64,000 nt of DNA from Liolophura sinensis (Eukaryota; Mollusca; Polyplacophora; Chitonida; Chitonidae), in NCBI RefSeq assembly GCF_032854445.1, contig NC_088299.1, forward strand, positions 15,247,608-15,311,607, read 5' to 3'. Every line of letters begins with the position of its first letter. The stretch's first letter is position 1. Of the stretch, positions 1 through 10,500 are shown piece after piece. The notes below the pieces were generated by a model that searched no databases, was not told where the DNA came from, and saw only the letters and a program-made list of their open reading frames with translations. The position numbers and the translations under genes are program-made.

Positions 1-1130
1 ATGTGTACTAACCATTGTTGTCAGTTTCATATCGTAGACAGCTAAACAGGGCTTAAGGAAATCGGACAAATTTGGGAGATTTTAGCCAAGGTAATTAACC
101 GTTCTCAATGGGTATCTTAATTCAGTCAGGTCAGTTGGCGGATTAATATTTCCACCACTGTGCAAATATTTAAGTCGCCGTGAAAATATTCCAGTCGCAG
201 TGGAAATATTCTTGCCATGAAAAAAATTTTCCTTTTAAGAATGTTTTTCTGTGTAAGTATGATTTTTCTCGTAAAAAGTTATTCCTTGTGTGAAAAATTT
301 ACCGTGATTATGTAAACTGATTAGCTACATTTACTGATAAACAGCCTGATAAGCCGCCTTACTAGCAACTGCATGTATATATAGAAAACATCCCAAAAAT
401 TCAATTCAATTATTAGTGATTTCTCCATTTTTATAGGCTGGAATTTAGCTACTTGTTTACAATATGTAAACGCTATATTTTAAATGTAAGTAGGCCAAGT
501 ATAGTTTTTATATCTTGTCTACAGTCTAGTTTATATTTGGTTTTGGGGCCATGGAATAAAGGATGGCGGCTGTGTGGGACTTTTGGCCTTGTTGTTATAT
601 GTAACCGCGTACGCAACCTAACAATACCTAAATGATCTCCCACATTTTTCAACACACTGACATCTGCCTTATCGGTCGATTGAATAAAATCTATAACATG
701 GAGGTAGTACATTCGAAGCACGTTAGTCGGATTAATTTTTAAAAATTGAAACTCCACAGTATAATCGAGTTCGTTAAATACAGCTTATGTGCAAAATTAC
801 AGCTTTCAGCTATGCCTTATTGTGTTAGTAAGGCTCCAAACTTTCCACTTTCAGGCCGAATTTTCCAGGTGACAGTGTGTTTGTTTACGAACAACCAGTC
901 CTCGACAGCTACCGATGAAAGATTTGGGTCCATTAAGATGCACTTAAAACTGAAATTGTCGAGCACGCCCTCAAAGTTATTCTTGAGCACGTGAGTAAAT
1001 AAAATCAGTGCAGTAAGCTGAGTAACAAGGACCTGTTAGTGTCACTAGCTTTAACTCACCACTGGAATCCAGAACTTGTAAAATATGGACTTTCAACAAA
1101 CAGTCCTCTTGAACGACAGACTTTGCGCAC
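1..1130. other. Unique-type sequence at the start of unit A
   Basis: AT-rich sequence shared with units B and C. The only open frame that persists in all three units is the minus-strand ORF at 473-757, listed separately. I see no recognisable exon, RNA gene or repeat in the rest. Confidence 0.6.
473..757 (-). other. Small ORF conserved in three units (unit A copy, 94 aa)
   Basis: An ORF on the minus strand is open in all three units (B 32,306-32,611; C 61,728-62,036). Between units it differs by substitutions and by one whole-codon indel (a threonine in the ITTRP segment, absent in B). No domain is recognised and there is no signal peptide. It may be an exon or a chance ORF; the near identity of the units makes conservation weak evidence. 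Confidence 0.25.
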
Positions 1131-1423
1131 CGCACAGTCCTGAAAGTTCAGGTGATCGGGAAATTCCGTTATCAAGACACGTCGACTGTCGGCTATGAAG
1201 GATGTAAACAAAGGCGTTCTGATTTTGTTACATATCAACAGCCAGATCTCTGAACTGCGACTGCGTATGGACGAAAAAAAAAAAAAACAAAAAAAAAACA
1301 AAAAAACAGTCGAACAGATCCAAACAAACGTCTGAAAACATTTCAGGGCAAACAAAATTTTTCCTAACTCATCCGACTACCTCGTTCAATGTTGTTAATC
1401 TACTGCCACTCATACCACCTCAT
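1131..1423 (+). mobile_element. Unit-A-specific insertion with internal A-rich tract, possible retroelement fragment
   Basis: Units B and C read straight through from the motif GCGCACCGC to the next shared sequence, whereas unit A has about 290 extra bases containing a long A-rich run at 1,273-1,307. A short plus-strand frame from the ATG near 1,195 encodes a charged, helical-looking peptide (segment LLHINSQISELRLRMDE) that resembles coiled-coil parts of LINE ORF1 proteins. That resemblance is only an impression; the insertion itself is clear from the two empty sites. Confidence 0.5.
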
Positions 1424-1479
1424 ACCTGCACGGTTACACTGATGGAAGTGAATGATCTGTGGTTTCACTCCTAGACTAA

Positions 1480-2725
1480 TAAAAATATAACCTGAAGTTT
1501 CAGTTTAATGGAAGCATGGCATGCGGTTTTAGTCTGGTGGAAATATGTCTGGTTTCGGTGACTGACCTAGGCGTTTTAGTATAATGGAATCGTGATCTGT
1601 GCTTTTGGCCTCATGGAAGTATGTCGTAGAGTTTTAGAACAATACAATTGTTATCTGTGGTTTTGGTCTAATGAAAGTATGACTTAAGGTTTTAGTGTAA
1701 TAGAATTGTGATCTGTGGTTTTGGTCTAATGGACGTATGACCTAAAGTTTTAGTGTAATGGAGTTGTGATCTGTGGTTTTGGCCTAATGGACGTATGACC
1801 TAAAGTTTTAGTCTAATGGAGTTGTGATCTGTGGTTTTGGCCTAATGGTCCGCCTCGGGAGCAGTAGATCCAGGGTAAATAATGAGTCGAGGCACACCTT
1901 AGACTTTAAAAGAGGAAGTTCTAACTTCCTCACTGGGAGTTCAGCATGAAGGGGATAGTGCAACGACTGGTTGATCCGTATCAGTATATTGGCTCGGGCA
2001 GGGAGGCATAGTTGCCTTCGGTAAGGCGTCTCAATAAAGCAGCACTAGATAAAAGAGCGCTGGAAACCCGTCCTTCAACAAGGAGGCACATTACACCCAT
2101 TCTAAGCATTCCTTCGTCGTGGTATGACTAAAAATTATTAACTACGACGTTAAACCCCAAGCACTCACTCACTTTGGCCTAATGGAAGTATGACCTGGAG
2201 TTTTAGTACAATAGAATTGTGATCTGTGGTTTTCGTCTAATGAAAGTATGACCTAAGGTTTTAGTGTAATGGAATTGTTTTCTGTGATTTTGGTCTAATG
2301 AAAGTATGACCTAAGGTTTTAGTGTAATGGAATTGTGATCCGTGGTTTTGGTCTAAAGGAAGTATGACCTACAGTTTTAGTGTAATGGAATTGCAACCAG
2401 TTGTTTTGGTCTAATGGAAGTATGACCTAGAGTTTTAGTGTAATGGAACTGCAACCAGTTGTTTTGGTCTAATGGAAGTATGACCTAGAGTTTTAGTGTA
2501 ATGGAACTGCAACCAGTTGTTTGGTGTAATGGAGGTATGTTCTGAGGTTTTAGTGTAGTGGAATTGTGACCTGTGGTTTTGGTATAATGGAAGTATGACC
2601 TAAGGTTTTATTGTAATGGAATTGCGACCTGTGGTTTTGGTGTAATGGAAGTATCACGTAAGATTTTAGTGTAATGACATTGTGATCTGTGGTATTGGTC
2701 TAACGGCAATATGCCGTGGGCACTG
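1480..2725. repeat. 58-bp minisatellite, unit A
   Basis: Degenerate tandem array whose unit is a dimer of two related 29-bp halves. One half starts GTTTTAGTGTAATGGA and the other GTTTTGGTCTAATGGA. The array is interrupted at 1,849-2,172 by an interspersed element. Monomers differ by substitutions rather than by length. Confidence 0.9.
1849..2172 (+). mobile_element. GTGA/CACT-tailed interspersed element inside the minisatellite
   Basis: A 324-bp element ending in GTTAAACCCC...CACTCACTCAC, with an internal hairpin near 1,911-1,930 (GAGGAAGTT and its complement). A second member lies in opposite orientation near 10,051-10,360. Flanks repeat TTTGGCCTAATGG (1,836-1,848 and 2,173-2,185). That motif also belongs to the host minisatellite, so it cannot be taken as proof of a target-site duplication. 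Unit B has no copy here. It resembles short non-autonomous elements common in mollusc genomes. Confidence 0.7.
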
Positions 2726-2735
2726 ACGGAGAGAA

Positions 2736-2930
2736 ATGTTCGGGAGTGAGGTTGAGTCATTATTATTTCTGAGCCGTAGTTCACAGCGTTTGAATAAGAT
2801 TTTTCAAATAATAAGCAACATTGGGTTTTACATTGATGAGAAAGTATTTGTCAACCACACAAGCAGACGACATCATCTAAGTGTTTATTTAATAATAGAC
2901 ACGGTAATAAAATACAAGGGTAAAGTTTGA
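2736..2930 (+). other. Conserved 64-codon ORF, unit A
   Basis: ATG-started plus-strand frame directly after the minisatellite. The unit B copy (33,855-34,049) has the same length and six amino-acid differences. No domain or signal peptide is recognised. It could be a chance ORF. Confidence 0.2.
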
Positions 2931-3072
2931 GGAGTCAGATGTAAAGATATGTAGTTATGTTGAAGAACTTTACTATTCTTGGATTACTTGTTATTGTGCG
3001 TTATAATCTTGTCTTTTCCTAATGACCGTGTTCTCGCTAAACAGAAGGCCTGGATAACCCCCCCGGGCACCG

Positions 3073-3288
3073 ATGTTGGGAGGACAGTCCTTCGCAGGAG
3101 GCTCTGTTAGTATTACTGCTACCCCCTACCTTTTCCACTGTTGGCAACTAAAGGGTGGAGCAGAAATTCATGAAAGCAAGGTGCCGGCATGTTTTAGGGA
3201 AGGTTTAACATTGTACACCGCCGCTTTTGCGCAGATTTGGTCAAGTAACTTTGAGGCCGTATTGAATTATGTGTCTCCACAAAAGTAA
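3073..3288 (+). other. Conserved 71-codon ORF, unit A
   Basis: Plus-strand frame that is also open in unit B (34,192-34,416), where it has three extra codons near the start and five substitutions. Indels in multiples of three are compatible with coding, but the product matches nothing I know. Confidence 0.25.
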
Positions 3289-3696
3289 GTAAGTTACACA
3301 TTCTGTCAGAAATTTTTAACCCTGTTATGTGTAATGAGGCTAATTCTGAAAATCATTTTAACTAATCGGAAGTGACGTCATAAAACCCGAAGGGATTGTG
3401 TCTTCTTTAAAGATGATACTAGAAACATGGGAGTAATACTATTCTCTACTGATATCCTAATGCATAGACACAAAATTCGCGAAATGTGAAGTGGCACCAT
3501 AAATAAATAAATAGCAGCTGGAGCCCCTTCGCAGATATATTCTCAGAATGTCTTTGATTTTGATAGGACGAAACTATGTATTGTTTATACATGTATAATA
3601 TAAGTGAGTATGGTTAAACAGTAAGAAAAGTTCATTAATTTGGCTCCAGGTACAGTTTATTAATTTGATCAGCTTTGAACATGAGGCTAGTCACTG

Positions 3697-3811
3697 GTTA
3701 CCCCCAGGATCTCCCCGGTTTCCTCCCGAAATATTGCTGGCCACCGTGGTGTTAGTGAAATATTCTCGTGTAAGGCTTAAAACACTACTCAAATAGATAA
3801 ATAAATAAATA
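3697..3811 (+). mobile_element. SINE 3' tail fragment, unit A
   Basis: The segment reads as the tail domain of the SINE seen intact at 39,183: GGTTTCCTCCC, then GCTGGCCACCGTGGTG, then AGTGAAATATTCTCG, ending in AAATAAATAAATA. The tRNA-like head is missing. The same fragment is at 34,825-34,940, so it predates the unit duplication. Confidence 0.75.
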
Positions 3812-3894
3812 CATTCAGCATGAGGTAAAGTTGTCAATACAATGACAAACCTATTAGGGATACACATACAAATCAGTTACTCTTGGAAAAAATC

Positions 3895-3900
3895 TTTATT
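3895..3900 (-). terminator. Putative polyadenylation signal of LU gene 1, unit A
   Basis: AATAAA on the minus strand, about 370 nt after the LU gene 1 stop codon and followed by a TG-rich stretch (TTTGTATGTGTA). It is the first AATAAA downstream of the stop that I find. Confidence 0.5.
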
Positions 3901-4270
3901 TGTGCAACAAATGCACTTATAACAAGAATTCTACAGTCCAGCAAACATACAACATCATTCTTGTAGATTTTAAGACAACGTGGACATGTCATAAATCATT
4001 TGACTGGAGTCTCCTCGATCATCTGGGTTAATGTTTTCTAGTTTTGTAGATACGGCTTTTACATGCTTTGTATTTAATGGATTATGATTCTGATTCTTTC
4101 AATTTCTGGAACTATTCAAGAGTCACACGTACAGTAAATGTAAATTTTCACCGAATTATTAAAAACGTAAACAAACATGCATCCATTCTCAATAACAACG
4201 GTAGTATTTAGTCATACGATTATATATATTTTTGTGTTTCTTGAAACTGAAAAGTGGAAGTACAGCGCTT

Positions 4271-4524
4271 TTAGAGCTGACGTGCCAGCACCGCCAGGAC
4301 CAGCCCAGCCAGCCAACAGAATTTCTTGGTACTAATGCTGAGCTGACCATTGCATAAATCTGTAGAGCATACACAACCTGTTGCATCAACAGAGGTGACG
4401 GTCGCAATGGAAGCAAAGGCCGCTCGCAGTGCGGTTTTCTCCTCGTCAGTTGCTGCGTTACACCTATCTGAGATAGTGGTAGTTCGGATGCAGGCACGAT
4501 TCACCGTATCCACCTTTACGTCCT
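4271..4524 (-). CDS. LU gene 1 exon 3, unit A
   Basis: Acceptor AAATCAG followed by AG that completes a split codon (Glu); stop TAA at 4,273-4,271. It encodes the second half of the LU domain (five cysteines), then a serine-rich stretch and the tail FCWLAGLVLAVLA. One extra cysteine in the tail (position 158) is serine in unit B. Confidence 0.82.
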
Positions 4525-7500
4525 CTGATTTAAAAAACAAACAATCACAAAACGTCATTATCATAAGATAAACCATCAGTAAGCATTTGAAAAATATTGA
4601 TTTTAAAGTTATGACTTCTATCACACTTCAGTCACTGTATTGGTGTCATCATCGAAAATAAATGTACAGAAGAAGTAGTACAGGCTTATAAAATACCAAG
4701 AATCCCAGAATTTGCAATCATGTTTTACCAAGCAGAAAATTAGATGACAGGTTTGTGATATATCCATGCTGATAGGTATTTCTTGAAGAAAGGCATCAGG
4801 TATAGAGTTTGTCAAAGAAGAAAGACTGTAGGAAAAGTAACTTTTTCACATAGATAATAAGTTACTCGGCAAGTAGGACAGGGCGATTCATAAAGGAAGA
4901 GTATTACGGTATCGTCATGCCAAACTCGGCAAGTAGGACAGGGCGATTCACAAGGGAAAAGTATTACGGTATCGTCATGCCAAACTCGGGAAGTAGGATA
5001 GGGCGATTCACAAAGGAAGAGTATTACGGTATCGTCATGCCAAACTCGGCAAGTAGGACAGGGCGATTCACAAAGGAAAAGTATTACGGTATCGTCATGC
5101 CAAACTCGGCAAATAGGACAGGGCGATTCACAAAGGAAAAGTATTACGGTATCGTCATGTCTTGAAAATTGCCTTGAAAATTCACCAAAATTTCAAAGAA
5201 TTTTAGTAATGCTTTATATTGTATACATGTATATTTGTCAACTAAATCAAATTAGTTTTTGGGAAACATGACGAAAATTACCTCCAACCACCGAAAGTTC
5301 CACTGTGGCACTCACTTTGACACATTTGTACCCACTATCGGAGGGACACGTTTGTTGCCTGGTACCACTGTTTTTACAGTCCTCGTCAGAAGAGGATACG
5401 ATTGCAGACAAGGTTTGGTTCACGCTTCCATCGGATGATTCTAGATGGTAATAGTTACAGACATAGCACCGCAGGCCTAAAGAAAGAAACGTGCAGAGTT
5501 ACTCCGTAAATACATCTAATTCTCTGACAGATTTTCTCTTCCTGTATTTATTTACTTGATTGTTGGTTGTCCCCATACTCTGCCTTAACTCACACAGTCT
5601 GCAAATTTCTGTTATGTAGTCTAGATATCTCCATGGAGGGAATAAACTTCAGTGTAAGGTCGGTATATAGCTCAGCGTGAGCTTGTACGTTCCTGTGATG
5701 TGGTCTATATATCCTTATGAAGAGACTTAACCTTGGTGTAAAGTCGATATATAGAGGGGTTAGCTTTTACGTTCCTGTGACGCGGTCTATATATCCTTAT
5801 GGAGGGATTAAACCTTGGTGTAGGGTCGGTATATACCTCAACGTCAGTTTGTACGTTCCTGTGACGCCGTCTATACATCCTTATGGAGAGATTAAACCTT
5901 GGTGTAAGCTAGGTATAAATTGCTGGAGACATCAAATCTTGGTGTATTCAGTATATAGTTAAGCACCAGCTTGTGCGTTCCTGGAGAGATTAAATCTTGG
6001 TACATTCATTCTATAATTAAGCACCAGCTTGTAAGTTCCTCGAGAGATTAAACTTTGGTGTATTTAGTCTATAGTTAAGCACCATCTTGTACGCTCCTGG
6101 AGAGATTCATTTTTGGTGTATTCAGTATACAATTAGGCACCAGCTTGTACGTTACTGGAGAGATTCAGTTTTGGTGTATTTAGTCTATAGTTAAGCACCA
6201 GCTTGTGCGTTCCTGTAGAGATTAAATCTTGGTATATTCAGTCTATAATTATGCACCAACTTGTACGTTCCTGGAGAGATTAAACTTTGGTGTATTTAGC
6301 CTATAGTTAAGCACCAGCTTGTACGTTCCTGGAGAGATTCAGTTTTGGTGTATTTAGTCTATAGTTAAGCACCAGCGTGTGCGTTCCTGTAGAGATTAAA
6401 TCTTGGTATATTCAGTCTATAATTATGCACCAACTTGTACGTTCCTGGAGAGATTAAACTTTGGTGTATTTAGTCTACATTTAAGCACCATCTTGTACGC
6501 TCCTGGAGAGATTCATTTTTGGTGTATTCAGTATACAATTAGGCACCAGCTTGTGCGTTCCTGGAGAGATTAAACTTTGGTGTATTTAGTTTATAGTAAA
6601 GCACCGTCTTGTACGCTCCTGGAGAGATTCATTTTTGGTGTATTCAGTATACAATTAGGCACCAGCTTGTACGTTACTGGAGGGATTCAGTTTTGGTGTA
6701 TTTAGTCCATAGTTAAGCACCAGCTTGTACGCTCCTGGAGAGATTCATTTTTGGTGTATTCAGTATACAATTAGGCACCAGCTTGTACGTTCCTGGAGAG
6801 ATTCAGTTTTGGTGTATTTAGTCTATAGTTAAGCACTAGCTTGTACGTTCCTGGAGAGGTTAAAGTTTGGTGTATTCAGTATATAGTTAAGGACCAGTAT
6901 TTACGTTCCCGGAGAATATAAATCATGGCGTACGATCAGTATATAGATTAGGTTACAGCCATTGTTCTGAAAGTTGAGTCTGTCAGCCACCTATTCCCCC
7001 GTTGCATTAAACTTAACGAAGGCTTAGGTTGTTTCTTGACAGTAGGGCTGCAAGATTTCTCATTCTGTGACGCCTTTATTTTTACTCATGAACTAAATTG
7101 AAGAAAGTTTCAAGCTACAATTGCACCAGACCTGTACATTTCAAAAATGTCTTAAAACAGGCAACTGGACGTATTACTTCTCAGGTTGACAGGTTAAATT
7201 TATTTGCTACACTTGCAGACCTCAGTGTTGTCCGTTCACAGCCCCATAGATATACCAGTTTATTTCAGCGATACGCGTCTGATTGGCAAGTGTCAGTCCT
7301 CAAGTTCCTGAAAAGTGACAATGAAGTTTGCCACGCTTTACGCACGTGTGATATTGTTACAAGACAAACTACCCTTTCATTTTAAAAGAGTTTTATTTCC
7401 CCGCCTTAATAAATCGGGTAACTTCAGATAAACACAGAAATCACGCTGTGAAAAAGTTTCTGAAACTAAATGTACCATGTGTTCAAACCTAGCTCTTGCA

Positions 7501-10500
7501 TTGCTGTGACGGGCGATTAACATGCACTGGACTGACAACTCACAGTCTCTTGCGCATAAATGTCTACAGGTAACTGACAGTTAACCGATATTAACACTGG
7601 TCAATTAGATAAATGTATTTCCCCTGACCCGCCCCTTGTGAGATCTCCGGCCAAATCTAGACTAGCAGACGGAGGCCCATAAATTTACCAACAGCTACCT
7701 TTTCAGTTTTTTTAAATGAGTTTTCTTACGACTGTTTTTATCTTTGCTACTAAACCATTTCAGGAAACAATGACAGTCATAAGTCATGTATTTCAGTGCT
7801 TTTCACAACACACGTAATTCGTTTGCAAAAGAAGGTTTAAATCAAGTTTTTGTACTAGACTGTTATTGTTTGACCTCTGCCCACCCATCCCCCCCTCTCC
7901 ACCCCCGCTCCCCCCACACACACCCAAACACACCCTCAACACACAAATTTCAATACAATGAATGTTTTTGTTAGATTACCAGGGCCTACATTGGTAAGGC
8001 ACGTGTCATCATGAGTTCCCATGAAAACAATCTGCCTGCGTGGAAAATGGTATGGTACGTTCAATCAGGCGTAATCAAAGCTGCACGATTTAACCCAGGA
8101 AATCCTATCTCCAATGTAAGCCAATCAGCGTCGATTCTTAATCCGTTTAACCATTATAAGTTGCGAATGTTCACTCGGGACAAAATCTTCTGGTTTTGTA
8201 GTTACAGTAATGCACTGTTACAACTAGAATTAATAGATTGATTGAGCTAGTGAAAGCATGCAATACGGATATCACGGGTTAAAAACCAAATCTATCTGTA
8301 TGTTTCCGTAATCGGGGAACCATAAACAGTTAGATGTATACACTTGTTTCTCCCCTTAAAATGAAAATCACAGGGCGCTGTTATTCCACCAGTTCAATAA
8401 ATTAGTGGGTGAAATGGGAATATAAAACACAAAGACACAAAGACAATTTCAAACGTAGTCTCCCTGTTTAGTTTTCGATTTTGAGAGTTGAAATTTTGAC
8501 ACATGTTACTGATGATGTTACTGGTCAAAATATTAATTTACACGGCTCAAAAGTAAGCCATAAAATCATATTCCAAATTTTTTGACATAAGTCAAAACTG
8601 GTTTTGTGGAATCAGCCACTGTGGAAACAGCCACACAACCCAATAATGACCAGTAAAATGTATAGGTTTTTGTGGCGTCCTCCATCATACAAATACACGC
8701 ACTCAAGTAAAAATGCGCGTTATCACTATATATGTCTACTCTAAAGAAGTGTTGCTTGTTTAAATTAAAAATGAAACCTTTAAAGTTCAATACCGGACTT
8801 TCGCCAATTCATGTCACGTCTAGTTATGAATTACACGAAAACAGGCAGGCTTAATTCCCCTGATAATAAATGGATGAAATATTTATCAACTATATGTGTC
8901 TGGCTTACATGTAATAGGTCAGAACTGGTGAAATCCCATATACAGAATGTAGGTTTATCTGATATATCTGTTGTATATTAACTACAATACAGAGTAAATA
9001 AAACCATTAGCGACGAAAACAGAGTGAGAATCTTTGTAATACACTCGCCCAGCATTTAAAGACTTTAATTTGGAGTCTGAAGTAACGACTATCTACTTTT
9101 ACTTTCACTACCAGTGATGTCAGAACTGGTTTAACAGGTACAATCTATACACTAAAAATAATCTGCTATTGCAACAGATTATTCTGTTAAATATGACACA
9201 TATGTTCTATCAGTTGTATAAGTTATAGCCTGTGCAGTTGTCGGACTATCATCCGTAGATTGAGAACTGTGGATTCTATATATAGGTGGACTGACTCGCC
9301 TATTTATATGTAATATTTGTATTGTTTTGTACATTATTCTCAGTTATTTGTGTATTTTGTTAAATTATATAAGTTATTTACTTTTGCGCGACCGTTACTT
9401 TCATTTGTATACTACAAAATTCAAATGGTTGTTTTAGTGGACGATCTTCATTTTACATACCTTCACAAGATTTGCGAGATAATGGCGGTATATTTTTGCG
9501 TCTGTTATTTAATGTAATATCATGGAGAAATTTCATTGTTTATTTACGTAAACAGTTGTCTTGGTCTTATTGACTATTATTTGATTTAACTACTTATTAT
9601 GTAGTACAGGTGCGTGCGATATGCATTTGATTTAATTCCGTATGGCTGTTTTGATATATTTCTGAATTTTACAAAACTGATTAACAAACTCTCTGTCACA
9701 TTGCACGATGAATGAACTGTTCCTGAATTTTTTCCTCATATTTGGCATTTTATATCAGTCGGGATTACCCGTCTCAACCATATATGTACTGAACTTATTC
9801 GTGTTTCTTGGTTTGTCCAAGGTCTGTCGCTGATCTTAGAAATAAACAAGCCAGTTGTTTCTCATCTTTACTCTCCGATAGTGATACCCTTTCAAATTCA
9901 ACACAAAACATACATTAGACTAACACTTTATTATGTTGAATATGACACGGTATTATTTTATAATAGAATACAATTTATCATCACTAAGTCAACATACTTT
10001 TTGTTAAAATTAACACACTGATTTATTTCTGTGTATATGCCTAGTACATGTGGGCGATGAGAGTGAGTGCTTGGGTTTAACGCCGTGCTTAACAATTTTT
10101 CAGTCATATGACGACGAAGGAATCCTTAGAGTGCATGCAATGTGCCTCATTGTTGCAGGAAGGATTTCCACCGCTTATTTTTAGTGCTGCTTCACTGAGA
10201 CGACTTACCGAAGGGAAGCGAGCCGCCCTACCAGAGCCATTATATTGATACGGATCAACCAGTGCTTGCAATATCCCCTTCATGCTGAACGTCAAGCAAG
10301 GAAGTTACAACTTCCTCTTTCAAGGTCTTATTGGTGACCCGACCCAGTGTAGGTCATTAGAGTAACAAGACATCCTTGACCGGACAACGGCATTATATAA
10401 TGCGATTCTATCCGTCAGCTCGTCACAATATTATGTCCTTTTGGAAAACAATTACTCGCTCGCGGATATACATAACACTGCTTACAAAGTGCGCAAACTA

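Noticed and set aside
473-757. A degenerate LU exon 2 (segment VLRMYYLH resembling LRCYVC)
   Set aside because: Only L-R-x-Y is shared and none of the cysteines is present; the likeness is within chance.
4861-6955. CRISPR-like regular repeats
   Set aside because: No unique spacers between repeats; these are head-to-tail minisatellites in animal DNA.
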